From Anaerococcus sp. Marseille-P3625 (GTDB taxonomy: Bacteria; Bacillota; Clostridia; Tissierellales; Peptoniphilaceae): DNA of 64,000 bases. A program made the position numbers and the translations under genes. The DNA lies in contig NZ_OCTP01000011.1 in assembly GCF_900232825.1 (NCBI RefSeq), positions 1-64,000 of the forward strand, read 5' to 3'. The notes below the pieces were generated by a model that worked only from the letters and a program-made list of their open reading frames with translations, searched no databases and had not been told where the DNA came from. Positions 1-8,100 of the stretch are shown piece after piece; position 1 is the first letter of the stretch; every line of letters begins with the position of its first letter.

Positions 1-317
1 TTTTTTCTAATACTTGGTAAGACTTCTCTAGTTACCCAAGCTTTGAATATTTTTGCTTGTGGTAGTTTTGATGAGAGGATAAGTGAATACAATCCTGATT
101 CGTTAATTATTGAAATATTCTGTATTCCTCCAGGGGTGTTCCATTTCGTTACACCCTTATCTTCTTCATCTACATGGTCATAAACAGCTTTTCTTGGATT
201 AACATATCCTAACATAGTTGCTACTTCATTAGCTATAAAGAAAAACTCACCGTCTTTTTCAATAACAGTGAGTTTCCCAAAATTCTTATTTTCAAATGTT
301 TTTAAATTACTTATCAT
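1..317 (-). CDS. BRO-N family phage/ICE antirepressor-like protein (partial)
   Basis: This reading frame starts with ATG at 315-317 and is still open at the window edge, so only the first 105 or so residues are present. They match the BRO-N (Bro/antirepressor) domain: an N-terminal beta segment (FGKLTVIEKDGEFFFIANEV), then ATMLGY, then the conserved V-D-E-E-D-K segment, INESGLYSLIL, and KAWVTREVLPSIRK. BRO-N is a DNA-binding domain found in phages and conjugative elements, often as an antirepressor. The start codon overlaps the stop of the upstream PcfB-like gene as ATGA, which implies translational coupling. The C-terminal domain (often KilAC) is outside the window, so the exact subclass is unknown. 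Confidence 0.85.
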   Translation of the reverse strand, partial: MISNLKTFENKNFGKLTVIEKDGEFFFIANEVATMLGYVNPRKAVYDHVDEEDKGVTKWNTPGGIQNISIINESGLYSLILSSKLPQAKIFKAWVTREVLPSIRK

Positions 318-799
318 AAGCTTTGCTCCTTATGTTTATTTTTAACTTTATCTTTACTGATGGTATCCTTAGCCATATCTTTAAACTTATTTATTGTCTT
401 CGTTATTGAATCTTTTCTATCGGCCTTTCTTTCAGAAACCTTAACTGCTTTTTTAAAGGCGTGTTCCATAACTTTTATATCCTTAGATTGAAAAAACACA
501 GAGTGGTTGCCAGTTTCCTTATCTTTCATAACAGAAAACTTCACTCCGTGTTTATTTAAAATTTTCTTTAATTCTTTTAACTCAGGATCTTTTAGATTAA
601 TTTCTTCTAACTGTCCCTTTTTAACCATATCCTTTAGTTTTACTTCTTCTCCGTTATTTTTTATTACATTTTTCAAGCCTCCTTGTTCCTCTATTTGCTT
701 GTGTACTTTCTTTAAGGCATCAAGAATTGCTTTACCTGTTGCTTTTGCAAGCCTTACTTCAAGGTTAAGGCTCGACCTAGATACTTCTTCATTAATCAT
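314..799 (-). CDS. PcfB-like (DUF3801) conjugative element protein
   Basis: A 161-residue, lysine-rich soluble protein resembling the PcfB/DUF3801 family. Family-like traits are the N-terminal EEVSRSSLNLEVRLAKATGK segment and the central stretch pairing KKILNKHGVKFSVMKDKETG with SVFFQSKDIKVMEHAFKKAV. The last 35 residues are almost all charged and look disordered. In pCF10 the PcfB protein is a transfer accessory factor, and in Tn1549-type elements this family usually lies just before the VirD4 coupling protein. Its biochemical role here is inferred only from family. It overlaps the DnaC-like gene upstream by 8 bases and the BRO gene downstream by an ATGA. No membrane segment or enzyme motif is visible. 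Confidence 0.75.
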   Translation of the reverse strand: MINEEVSRSSLNLEVRLAKATGKAILDALKKVHKQIEEQGGLKNVIKNNGEEVKLKDMVKKGQLEEINLKDPELKELKKILNKHGVKFSVMKDKETGNHSVFFQSKDIKVMEHAFKKAVKVSERKADRKDSITKTINKFKDMAKDTISKDKVKNKHKEQSL

Positions 800-1619
800 C
801 TATTCCACCTCCATATAAAAGTAACTCTTTGTATTTTCTTAACTTCTCTTGATGGATTTTTCTTCTAAAATCTTCTCCCGTAACTTTAACTGGTATTGTC
901 ATTTCAAGTATTCTTGAATATATCCTTTGATACTCAAGGTCAATGTTTGGATTTTGAATAATTTCCAATGATAAGTTTGTAGTAAAAATTGTCGGCTTAC
1001 CCTTTAAGTATCTTGAGTTTATAATGTTATATACTTGTTCTCTTGCATAAGATGTATCCCTTTCAATTCCAAGGTCATCTAAGATTAACAAAGGAATATT
1101 AGATAAGTTATTGATAATTTCATTTGAATCTAGCTTAAATACTGATTTTTGTATTTGATTTATAACCTGAGATAAATTCATAATCTTAACTTTAACTTGT
1201 TTTCTTTCAATTAATTCATTTGCTATTGCACAAGCAAGGTAAGTTTTTCCACTGCCAACATCTCCATAAAATAAAAGTCCAACATTGTCTTCCTTCATTT
1301 GTTCAAAACTTTTAGCATAATTGTAAGCAACCTTGTAAGCTTGACCTTTTTCATTTAAGTATTTCTCAAAAGTATATTGGTGTTGGAGCGGCGATGAGAA
1401 GCAATCTCTTTTCAATGATGATATTTTCATCAGTCTTTCTCTTTCTTCATTTTCCTTATCTCTTTTTATTTCACATTCGCATTTAATTCTGGGAATAAAC
1501 TTTGTAAATCCAAGGTCAAGTAATTCTCCATCGACTCTTTTACCGCATACCTTGCAATAGATATGCCCATTTCTTTCAATATCATTTTCTCTTAATACAA
1601 AATCTTTTAAACTTGTCAT
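792..1619 (-). CDS. DnaC/IstB-like ATPase, helicase loader of the element
   Basis: A 275-residue AAA+ protein of the DnaC/DnaI/IstB type. Residues 22-49 carry four cysteines (C22, C25, C47, C49) in a zinc-ribbon arrangement. Walker A is GDVGSGKT at about 119-126 and Walker B is LLILDD at about 177-182, followed by a GIER sensor-like segment. Proteins of this type load the replicative helicase on single-stranded DNA. Next to a RepA_N initiator, it probably serves replication of the excised element rather than the chromosome. It overlaps the initiator gene by 4 bases (ATGA) and PcfB by 8, so the genes are translated as a coupled set. An IstB transposition role is unlikely, as no istA-like transposase is near. 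Confidence 0.88.
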   Translation of the reverse strand: MTSLKDFVLRENDIERNGHIYCKVCGKRVDGELLDLGFTKFIPRIKCECEIKRDKENEERERLMKISSLKRDCFSSPLQHQYTFEKYLNEKGQAYKVAYNYAKSFEQMKEDNVGLLFYGDVGSGKTYLACAIANELIERKQVKVKIMNLSQVINQIQKSVFKLDSNEIINNLSNIPLLILDDLGIERDTSYAREQVYNIINSRYLKGKPTIFTTNLSLEIIQNPNIDLEYQRIYSRILEMTIPVKVTGEDFRRKIHQEKLRKYKELLLYGGGIDD

Positions 1620-2389
1620 AAACTCTCTCCTATATCGTAATTCATTTTCCTTGTTGTATTATCATTAATGTTTTTCGCCTGATCATTAAGATACCAATTG
1701 ATTATCGTTGCCTTGTGGTCTTGATACTCTCTGTTATTTGCTTTCATATATGACGAGAGCCTATCAATGTATTCATTAATTCTACTTCCTAACTCATTTG
1801 TTAAGTCCTTGTATTCTTCATCAGTCAAAAATATATTTTTATATATTCCATAAGGCTTTTGACCTTTACTAAAATCATTCTTTCTTAACTCATTATTATT
1901 AATATTGTTATAGTTACCTTCCGATTTTCGAAAATCTTGACTTTCGATATTCGAATCTCTTGAATTTCGATTATCGAACTTCTGGAATTTTGTTTTTCGA
2001 ACTTCTTGATTTTTTAATTCCATATTATTAAATATGCTCATAAAATCTTTAACATAAATTCTATTAGGCTTTCCAAGTCCTTGTCTTTTCTTTTCAATTA
2101 GTCCAATTCCTGACTTAATATCAAGTTCAGCTATTAATTTATTTGCTTTTTCACTCGCACAATTAAATTGCTCTTTTATACTTTCAATTGTGTAGTAAAT
2201 AAAGACTTTTCCATCTTCATCTATCCAATCATTTTTATATGAAAGACCCATTCGATTAAGCATATATGAATACAAAACTTTAGCTTCAATAGAAATACTC
2301 TCAAAAACCTCATCTTCCATTAATACCATAGGCAACCTAATGAAGTTATACATCTCAGATTGCCTATTATAAAAATAATCAAAATTCAT
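1616..2389 (-). CDS. RepA_N-type replication initiator protein
   Basis: A 257-residue protein whose first 130 residues match the RepA_N domain: YNFIRLPMVLMEDEVFESIS, then EAKVLYSYMLNRMGLS, the WIDEDGKVFIYYTIESI segment, and GLIEKKRQGLGKPNRIYVKDF. This winged-helix domain binds origin DNA in theta plasmids and is used by many Tn1549-type elements. The middle (about 145-175) is low-complexity and Asn/Ser-rich, and the C-terminal 80 residues form a separate helical domain that in this family contacts host replication factors. A strong ribosome binding site (GGAGG) lies 6 bases before the ATG. A hairpin with a T-run stands directly upstream. An origin, if present, may lie inside or beside this gene; I could not identify iterons. 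Confidence 0.88.
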   Translation of the reverse strand: MNFDYFYNRQSEMYNFIRLPMVLMEDEVFESISIEAKVLYSYMLNRMGLSYKNDWIDEDGKVFIYYTIESIKEQFNCASEKANKLIAELDIKSGIGLIEKKRQGLGKPNRIYVKDFMSIFNNMELKNQEVRKTKFQKFDNRNSRDSNIESQDFRKSEGNYNNINNNELRKNDFSKGQKPYGIYKNIFLTDEEYKDLTNELGSRINEYIDRLSSYMKANNREYQDHKATIINWYLNDQAKNINDNTTRKMNYDIGESL

Positions 2390-2410
2390 TCCTACCTCCT
2401 CTCTTTAAAA

Positions 2411-2447
2411 TAAAAAAAGACGACAGAATTATTGCTTTCTATCGTCT
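2411..2447 (-). terminator. Hairpin with T-run just upstream of the RepA_N start
   Basis: On the minus strand a 9-bp stem with one mismatch (AGACGATAG / CTGTCGTCT, arms at 2439-2447 and 2418-2426) is followed by seven T residues. It ends about 20 bases before the initiator start codon. It can act as a terminator for the CD1845-like transcript or as an attenuator controlling the initiator gene. Confidence 0.6.
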
Positions 2448-2472
2448 ACGGTTGTCTTATATTTATTTTTCT

Positions 2473-2754
2473 TCAAATTGATTTTATTGTATAGTTTAAT
2501 AATTCTAATAATCCAATAACATATATACCTAATTTAGGTAATCCAAATGGACTAAATAAAAATGCTAATATTAGTGCTTCAATTACAATTTGCTTGTCTC
2601 CTTGAAAAATGCTAGCTATTCCAATTATAAAAATCAAAGTAGAAACTACGCTTAACAACGCAGTACTCAAACTTAATATGAAGGTTAAAAAAGCTATGAG
2701 CAAACTCAACACTAATCTTATCGGTAATAAAATTATTCTAATTATCCATCTCAT
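2473..2754 (-). CDS. CD1845-like small membrane protein of conjugative elements
   Basis: A 93-residue hydrophobic protein. Two long hydrophobic stretches (about 5-45, probably two membrane passes, and 55-70) are followed by the FSPFGLPKLGIYVIG segment, which resembles the SPYGLPM-type signature of the CD1845 family found in Tn1549-like elements of gut Firmicutes. Function is unknown. It is the first gene of the element next to the chromosome, with an AGGAGT ribosome binding site that lies just after the lysS terminator hairpin. Codon use and AT content do not differ visibly from its neighbours. Confidence 0.65.
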   Translation of the reverse strand: MRWIIRIILLPIRLVLSLLIAFLTFILSLSTALLSVVSTLIFIIGIASIFQGDKQIVIEALILAFLFSPFGLPKLGIYVIGLLELLNYTIKSI

Positions 2755-2763
2755 ACATACTCC

Positions 2764-2800
2764 TAAAAATTAAACTGGGATTCATAACAAACCCCAGTTT
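2764..2800 (-). terminator. Terminator downstream of lysS
   Basis: An 8-bp perfect stem AAACTGGG / CCCAGTTT with a 13-base loop is followed on the minus strand by AATTTTT. It lies 18 bases after the lysS stop codon and is probably the native end of the coaX-dusB-greA-lysS transcript. The downstream T-run merges into the ribosome binding site of the element's first gene. Confidence 0.75.
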
Positions 2801-2817
2801 CATAATTAGCGTGTCCT

Positions 2818-4731
2818 TTAATATAATTTTGATCCTGCTGGAATATTATCATCCAGCATTATTAAGTTAAGTTTTTCTTCACCGTCATACTCACAAATTG
2901 CAGATATAATCATACCTTCTGAGTCGATTCCCATCATCTTACGAGGAGGAAGATTACAAATTGCAAGTAGTGTCTTTCCAATTAAGCTCTCTGCGCTGTA
3001 ATATTCCTTAATACCAGATAAAATAACTCTTTCTTTTTCAGAACCATCATCTAATGTAAATTTCAAAAGTTTTTTTGACTTAGGAACTTCTTCGCAGTTT
3101 TTAACCTTTACAACTCTAAAATCAGATTTTGAGAAAGTTTCAAAGTCTACCATATCTTCAAATAATGGTTCAACTTTCACTTTTGAAAGGTCAATTTCTT
3201 CTGTCGTAAGTTTGTCGTAAGTTTCGTAAGTTTCTTTTGACAAACCCCCATTTTCTGCCTTTTCTAAGCCTATTGGCTTCATTGTTGGGAATAATAATAC
3301 ATCACGGATTGAGTGTTGACCTGTTAAGAACATTATTATTCTATCAATACCTATGCCAAGGCCTCCTGTTGGTGGAAGTCCAACTTCAAGGGCATTAACA
3401 AAGTCATAATCCATCATTTGTGCTTCATCATCGCCTTTTTCTCTTTTGGCAACTTGAGCTTCAAATCTTTGTCTTTGATCTGCAGCATCGTTTAATTCTG
3501 AGAAAGCATTGGCAACTTCTTTAGCATTGATAAATGCTTCAAATCTATAAGTTAGTGACTTATCGTCAACTTTTCTTTTGGCAAGTGGTGATATTTCTAC
3601 TGGATAATCTGTAACAAATGTAGGTTGGATTAGAGTTTCTTCTACATATTTTTCAAAGAATTCTGCTATGATTTCTCCACGACTTTCTTTAACTTCTACA
3701 TCTTTTTCTTTGGCAATTTTAACTGCTTCTTCATAGGTTGTAATTTGGTTAAAGTCAACACCTGTTACATTTTTGATTCCTTCTATCATTGGCAATCTAA
3801 TCCAAGGAGCTTTTAGGTCGATTTCTCTGCCATCAAATTCTATGACAGTCGTTCCAAGAACATTTGTTGCTACAGTTTCTATCATGTGTTCAGTAATTTC
3901 CATCATATCTTCATAATCAGCGTAGGCTTGATATAATTCCATTGATGTAAATTCTGGATTGTGGGTAGCATCCATTCCTTCATTTCTAAACATTCTTCCC
4001 ATTTCATAAACTTTGTCAAAACCACCAACTATTAATCTTTTTAGATATAATTCGTTGGCAATTCTTAGATACATATCAATGTCCAAAGTGTTGTGGTGGG
4101 TTATAAATGGACGAGCTGTAGCTCCACCAGCTATGGTATTTAGTATTGGAGTATCAACTTCCAAAAATCCTCTATTATCCAAAAATTTTCTAATTTCTGC
4201 GATGATTTTGCTTCTTTGAACAAATACTTCTTTTACTTCTGGATTTACTATCAAATCAAGATATCTTTGTCTGTAACGAAGATCTGGATCTTTTAGGCCA
4301 TGCCATTTTTCTGGCAAAATTTGCAAAGATTTGGTTAGCAATTGTGGAATTGTTGTTTCAATTGAGATTTCGCCTTGGTTGGTTTTGAAAACTTTTCCCT
4401 CAACGCCTACAATATCTCCGATATCGTATTTTTTAACTTCACTAAATTCATCGCCTATAACATTTTTACGATTTACAATTTGAATTTTTCCAAGGTCATC
4501 TTGTATATCCATGAAGCTCATATTGCCATGGCCACGTTTTGCCATGATACGGCCTGCTATTCTTACAGTTTTGCCATCATATTCATCAAATTTATCTTTG
4601 ATTTCTTTTGATGGAATACGACCTCTAAAGTTTACAATTTCATGAGGATCTTTGCCAGCTGCTTTAAGTTCTTCAAGCTTTTGCCTTTTGATTTGTAGCA
4701 TTTCATTTAGATCTTGTTGATTTTCTGTCAT
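2818..4731 (-). CDS. lysS: Lysyl-tRNA synthetase, class II, with C-terminal tRNA-binding domain
   Basis: LysRS charges tRNA-Lys with lysine using ATP. The order is an N-terminal OB-fold anticodon-binding domain (about 55-145, [20 protein letters not shown]), then the class II catalytic core with motif 2 ([20 protein letters not shown]) and motif 3 ([13 protein letters not shown]). The protein is 637 residues, against about 490-510 for the usual bacterial enzyme. The extra 109 residues (about 529-637: [20 protein letters not shown] ... GMIISA ... PAGSKLY) match the EMAPII/Trbp111 tRNA-binding OB fold normally seen at the end of MetRS. The gene is last in a coaX-dusB-greA-lysS run, 11 bases after greA, with an AAGGAG ribosome binding site. 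Confidence 0.96.
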   Translation of the reverse strand: MTENQQDLNEMLQIKRQKLEELKAAGKDPHEIVNFRGRIPSKEIKDKFDEYDGKTVRIAGRIMAKRGHGNMSFMDIQDDLGKIQIVNRKNVIGDEFSEVKKYDIGDIVGVEGKVFKTNQGEISIETTIPQLLTKSLQILPEKWHGLKDPDLRYRQRYLDLIVNPEVKEVFVQRSKIIAEIRKFLDNRGFLEVDTPILNTIAGGATARPFITHHNTLDIDMYLRIANELYLKRLIVGGFDKVYEMGRMFRNEGMDATHNPEFTSMELYQAYADYEDMMEITEHMIETVATNVLGTTVIEFDGREIDLKAPWIRLPMIEGIKNVTGVDFNQITTYEEAVKIAKEKDVEVKESRGEIIAEFFEKYVEETLIQPTFVTDYPVEISPLAKRKVDDKSLTYRFEAFINAKEVANAFSELNDAADQRQRFEAQVAKREKGDDEAQMMDYDFVNALEVGLPPTGGLGIGIDRIIMFLTGQHSIRDVLLFPTMKPIGLEKAENGGLSKETYETYDKLTTEEIDLSKVKVEPLFEDMVDFETFSKSDFRVVKVKNCEEVPKSKKLLKFTLDDGSEKERVILSGIKEYYSAESLIGKTLLAICNLPPRKMMGIDSEGMIISAICEYDGEEKLNLIMLDDNIPAGSKLY

Positions 4732-4742
4732 TTCTGCTCCTT

Positions 4743-5216
4743 TTACTTAATTGCTTTTATAGTAAAATAAATTTTGCCATTTGGTGTGATTACTTCTACT
4801 CTTTCATCTTTCTTTTTGCCTAATAAGGCTGCTCCAACTGGAGATTCGTTTGATATGAAGCCTTTTACTGGATCGCTTTCTGCTGTTCCTACGATTTTAT
4901 AATCGAGTGTTTCGTCAAATTCTTCATCGTAAACTGTTACGGTGTTTCCAACGCCAACTTCATCAGAGTTTTCATTTACTTCGATTGTTTTGGCATTTCT
5001 TATCATATCTTCAACTTTGGCGATTCTAGCTTCTACTTCTGCTTGTTCGTTTTTGGCTTCATCATAGTCTGCATTTTCTGATAAATCTCCAAAGCTTCTT
5101 GCTACTTTGATTTTTTCTGCAATTTCTGGTCTTCTTTTAGTTTTGAGATATTCAAGCTCATCTTCTAACTTTTCCAGATATTCTTTTGATAATATTACTT
5201 CTTTATTTTCTGTCAT
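4743..5216 (-). CDS. greA: Transcription elongation factor GreA
   Basis: A 157-residue protein with the two GreA domains. The N-terminal antiparallel coiled coil (about 8-75) includes [20 protein letters not shown], whose acidic tip (D-x-x-E-N-A-D-Y) enters the RNA polymerase secondary channel and stimulates cleavage of backtracked RNA. The C-terminal FKBP-like domain follows ([18 protein letters not shown]). Length is normal. The start codon overlaps the dusB 3' end by 14 bases, so greA is coupled to dusB. Clustering of dusB, greA and lysS is common in Firmicutes. Confidence 0.97.
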   Translation of the reverse strand: MTENKEVILSKEYLEKLEDELEYLKTKRRPEIAEKIKVARSFGDLSENADYDEAKNEQAEVEARIAKVEDMIRNAKTIEVNENSDEVGVGNTVTVYDEEFDETLDYKIVGTAESDPVKGFISNESPVGAALLGKKKDERVEVITPNGKIYFTIKAIK

Positions 5217-6180
5217 AATTTACCTCTAAATAATTTTTATATTCATCCAACAATTTAAAAATTTCTTCTTTGCTTTTTAAAGTGTTGACTTTTGCTCTAA
5301 TTTTTGTAGCATTTGGCAAAGATTTTAGATACCAACCTACATGCTTTCTCATTTGATTGACTGTAAGAAGTTCATCTTTAAATTTTAGTGTCAATTCATA
5401 CTGGTCTTTAATTTGTTCAATGATTTCCTTATAGGAAACTTTTTTGTAAGTACCATTTGCCAAATAATCTTTAATATATTTAAACAAGAATGGATTTCCC
5501 ATAATTCCTCTGGCAAGCATTACACCATCAGCCTTTGTCGTTTCCATGATTTCTATAAAATCTTCTACTGTAAAAACATCTCCGTTGGCTATAACTGGTA
5601 TTTTTAAGCTTTCCTTTAGTTTTTTTATGTCTTGCCAATTGGCTTTGCCCTGATAATACTGTTCTCTAGTTCTGCCGTGAATAATTACATAATCTATGCC
5701 ATTATCCTCACAAATTTTACCTATTTCAAGGAAGTTTTTGGAAAGTTCGTCAATTCCTGTTCGAAACTTTACATTTATTCTCTTGTCAGTAGATTTTACC
5801 AAAGTTTTTGTAATTTCATTTACTAAATTAGGATCTTTCATCAAAGCAGAACCCTCGCCATTTTTAAAAATCTTTGGCGCTGGACATCCCATATTAAAGC
5901 TGATTTCTTTTACATTTTCTAGTGGATTTATTTTTTCTTTGATTGCTCTTTCAATTTTTTCTGGATCTCTGCCAAAAATTTGTATGTTGGCTCTTTTTTC
6001 TTTTTCTGAAATATACATTAGCTCATTTGTTTGTCTGTTGTCATAAATTAGGGCATTTACGCTAATCATTTCAGTAAAAGTTTTATCCGCTCCATATTTT
6101 TCACAGATAATTCGAAAGGCATTGTCGGTAACTCCTGCTAGAGGAGCTAGAAGAATTTCTTTATTTTTTAATTCGCTCAT
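5203..6180 (-). CDS. dusB: tRNA-dihydrouridine synthase (DusB type)
   Basis: An FMN TIM-barrel enzyme that reduces uridine to dihydrouridine in the tRNA D-loop using NADPH. The sequence begins with the LAPLAGVTDNAFR signature. The catalytic cysteine is in FNMGCPAPK (about C99), and further family segments are VKFRTGID, VIIHGRTREQYYQGKA, IPVIANGDV and the flavin-phosphate-binding GVMLARGIMGNPF. The protein is 325 residues, normal for the family. It overlaps coaX by 20 bases and greA by 14. DusB is the usual member in this operon context; DusA or DusC assignments are less likely for a Firmicute. Confidence 0.94.
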   Translation of the reverse strand: MSELKNKEILLAPLAGVTDNAFRIICEKYGADKTFTEMISVNALIYDNRQTNELMYISEKEKRANIQIFGRDPEKIERAIKEKINPLENVKEISFNMGCPAPKIFKNGEGSALMKDPNLVNEITKTLVKSTDKRINVKFRTGIDELSKNFLEIGKICEDNGIDYVIIHGRTREQYYQGKANWQDIKKLKESLKIPVIANGDVFTVEDFIEIMETTKADGVMLARGIMGNPFLFKYIKDYLANGTYKKVSYKEIIEQIKDQYELTLKFKDELLTVNQMRKHVGWYLKSLPNATKIRAKVNTLKSKEEIFKLLDEYKNYLEVNYDRK

Positions 6181-6946
6181 AAATCAATCTTAGACCATCA
6201 AGCATTAGGTCTGGTTCAATTTTGTTGATAAATTTGGATTCATTTGATATTAATTCAGAATACCCACCTGTTGCAACGACATTGATCTCGCCTTCTATAC
6301 CATAATCTTCTCTTAATTCTTTTTCTATTTCAAAAATTAGTCCATCGATTAATGAGATATATCCAAAAACAATTCCTGCATTGATGCTATCAACTGTATT
6401 TTTTGCTATGGCTGATTCTGGATTTCTAAGTTCGATTTTTGGTAGTTGAGCAGTTTTGCCAAAAAGTCCATCTTGGGCGATTTTTATTCCAGGAGCAATT
6501 GAGCCTCCCAGATATTTGCCATCTTTGGTTACAACATCAAAAGTTATGGCTGTTCCCATATCGACAATTATTGATGGTCCGCCATATTTATTGTAAACTG
6601 CAACAGCATCGACAATCCTATCAGCTCCAACTTCTCTTGGAATATCGTAAGCAATTTCAATGCCTGAATCGGTTTGATAATTTACCAAAATCGGATCTTT
6701 GTCAAACATTTTTCTATTGCAAGATTGCCAAGAATACAAAATATCTGGAACTACGCAAGAAATTATCGTATCGTCAACAAAATTCTTGTCTATACCATGA
6801 ACATTAAACATATTAAAAAGGGTAGCTACCAATTCATCGCTTGTGCGTTTGAGATTTGTAGCCACTCTATATCTAAATAACAATTCTTCTTTATTATAAA
6901 CACCAAGAACGGTATTGGTGTTGCCTATATCTACTACAAGTAACAT
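6161..6946 (-). CDS. coaX: Type III pantothenate kinase
   Basis: CoaX phosphorylates pantothenate, the first step of coenzyme A synthesis. It is an ASKHA-fold enzyme that is feedback-insensitive and uses a monovalent cation. Visible motifs are the N-terminal phosphate loop DIGNTNTVLGVY (6-17), GADRIVDAVA near residue 100-110 and VDMGTAITFDVV (about 125-135). Length (261) is normal. It is the first gene of the coaX-dusB-greA-lysS run, with an AAAGGAG ribosome binding site and a promoter-like sequence 40-70 bases upstream. coaE, for the last CoA step, lies elsewhere in this window (26432-27025). Confidence 0.95.
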   Translation of the reverse strand: MLLVVDIGNTNTVLGVYNKEELLFRYRVATNLKRTSDELVATLFNMFNVHGIDKNFVDDTIISCVVPDILYSWQSCNRKMFDKDPILVNYQTDSGIEIAYDIPREVGADRIVDAVAVYNKYGGPSIIVDMGTAITFDVVTKDGKYLGGSIAPGIKIAQDGLFGKTAQLPKIELRNPESAIAKNTVDSINAGIVFGYISLIDGLIFEIEKELREDYGIEGEINVVATGGYSELISNESKFINKIEPDLMLDGLRLIYERIKK

Positions 6947-6983
6947 ATTATCTCCTTTGTGGAAATCTTTTAAATTTAACTCT

Positions 6984-7014
6984 ATTATAATACGTTAAAA
7001 TCTTGTAATTTCAA
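6984..7014 (-). promoter_or_regulatory. Putative promoter of the coaX operon
   Basis: A consensus -10 (TATAAT, 6984-6989) has a TTGAAA -35-like hexamer 19 bases upstream (7009-7014). The spacing is long, so the -35 is uncertain. The transcript would begin about 30 bases before the coaX start. Confidence 0.45.
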
Positions 7015-7015
7015 G

Positions 7016-7513
7016 CTATTTGTTAAGTTTATATTTTCTAATTAAATTATTTATTTCTTGTATATCGTCGCGAGTTACTCTTACAGATTCGTTAGTAAGT
7101 TGGTTTTTGGTTTTTACTTGCATTACTAAATCGCTTGAAGATGTATCAAATCCCCATTTTTTTAGTTGTTTATAATCATAAAAATTTGAATTTGCCAAAA
7201 TTCCATTTTCTCCAATGCAAAGTTTGTTTTGTGAAAATAGTCCAAAGATAATTGCAAGTACAATCATTACAGCAGACTGAGCCATGTTGTTAAAATTATT
7301 TTGTTTAATACCCATGTATAAATTTACAGCTCCAGTAGCTAGTAAGACTACTAACAAACCAATTTCTATTGGTGAAACTTTTCTTTTAAATTCGCTAATT
7401 TCTCCTTGTAAAAGTCCTCTATTTTTTTTGCTTTTAAAAATTTTGTAGGCGAAAAAAACGATTATCGCACCATACATAAGCAAAATAAAGCTATCCATTC
7501 TATTTTTATCCAT
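7016..7513 (-). CDS. Small membrane protein with cytoplasmic tail (DUF5673-like)
   Basis: 165 residues. Hydrophobic segments at about 8-24, 50-66 and 78-94 predict three membrane passes, followed by a soluble tail of about 70 residues (ENGILANSNFYDYKQLKKWG ... TRDDIQEINNLIRKYKLN). The tail, with its YDYKQLKKW and a final helix, resembles the DUF5673 type of small membrane proteins in Clostridia, for which no function is known to me. It has an AAGGAGG ribosome binding site. The gene stands alone between hpt and coaX; the gap to hpt is 32 bases, so it may be cotranscribed with the rqcP-divIC-tilS-hpt genes. Confidence 0.75.
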   Translation of the reverse strand: MDKNRMDSFILLMYGAIIVFFAYKIFKSKKNRGLLQGEISEFKRKVSPIEIGLLVVLLATGAVNLYMGIKQNNFNNMAQSAVMIVLAIIFGLFSQNKLCIGENGILANSNFYDYKQLKKWGFDTSSSDLVMQVKTKNQLTNESVRVTRDDIQEINNLIRKYKLNK

Positions 7514-7545
7514 AAATCCTCCTTATTATTGAGACTTAAAGTCTA

Positions 7546-8100
7546 TTATTTTTCGTAAACTGATTTTTTTAATACTCCAATGTAAGGAATATTTCTATAT
7601 AGCTGATTGTAGTCTAGACCAAAACCTACTACAAATTCATTTGGAATCTTAAATCCGTACCAATCAGGCTTAATTTCAACTTCTCTTCTTTCAGGCTTAT
7701 CGAGCAAGGTTATAATTTTTATATCCTTTGGATTTCTCTTTGATAGATTGCTTTTAAGATTTAGCAAAGTATTGCCAGTATCTATAATATCTTCAACTAC
7801 TAAGACATTTTTTCCTTGAATATCAATATCCAAATCTTTTAAAATTTTGATGTTTCCTGTTGACTGGGTGCCCTCGTAAGAAGAAACTGACATAAATTCT
7901 AAATTTGTGTCAACTTTTATATATTTTGATAACTCTGACATAAACATTACTGAACCCTTTAGGATGCCAACTAATATTATTGGTCCCTCTTCATTTTCGT
8001 AATATTCGTTTATATTATTAGCTAGTTTTTTTATTCTAAGATTAAGGCTATCCTCATCTATCAAAACTTTATCTATTATAGAATTTGTATCAATTATCAT
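7546..8100 (-). CDS. hpt: Hypoxanthine phosphoribosyltransferase
   Basis: A type I phosphoribosyltransferase that salvages hypoxanthine (and usually guanine) using PRPP. The PRPP-binding motif VLVVEDIIDTGNTL is at about 99-112, with the flexible-loop SVSSYEGTQSTG before it and the purine-contact segment KPDWYGFKIPNEFVVGFGLDY near the end. Length 184 is normal. The order tilS-hpt is highly conserved in Firmicutes. hpt overlaps the tilS 3' end by 11 bases. In many Firmicutes ftsH follows, but here a small membrane protein gene does. Confidence 0.95.
   Translation of the reverse strand: MIIDTNSIIDKVLIDEDSLNLRIKKLANNINEYYENEEGPIILVGILKGSVMFMSELSKYIKVDTNLEFMSVSSYEGTQSTGNIKILKDLDIDIQGKNVLVVEDIIDTGNTLLNLKSNLSKRNPKDIKIITLLDKPERREVEIKPDWYGFKIPNEFVVGFGLDYNQLYRNIPYIGVLKKSVYEK

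Larger units (their letters stand above)
1..2757 (-). mobile_element. Edge of a Tn1549/CTn-type integrative conjugative element
   Basis: Five minus-strand genes in tight order (CD1845-like, RepA_N initiator, DnaC-like loader, PcfB-like, BRO-N) match the accessory and replication end of Tn1549-type conjugative elements. The next gene on the right, lysS, is chromosomal, so the element boundary should lie between about 2755 and 2820. The rest of the element (relaxase, VirD4, VirB4, integrase) would lie left of the window and is not visible. I could not define terminal repeats with only one end present. The assignment rests on gene families and order. That the element is complete or active is not shown. 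Confidence 0.75.

Noticed and set aside
507-818. 103-codon plus-strand frame opposite the PcfB-like gene
   Set aside because: It is Ser/Phe/Cys-rich, has no ribosome binding site, and mirrors the lysine-rich minus-strand protein.
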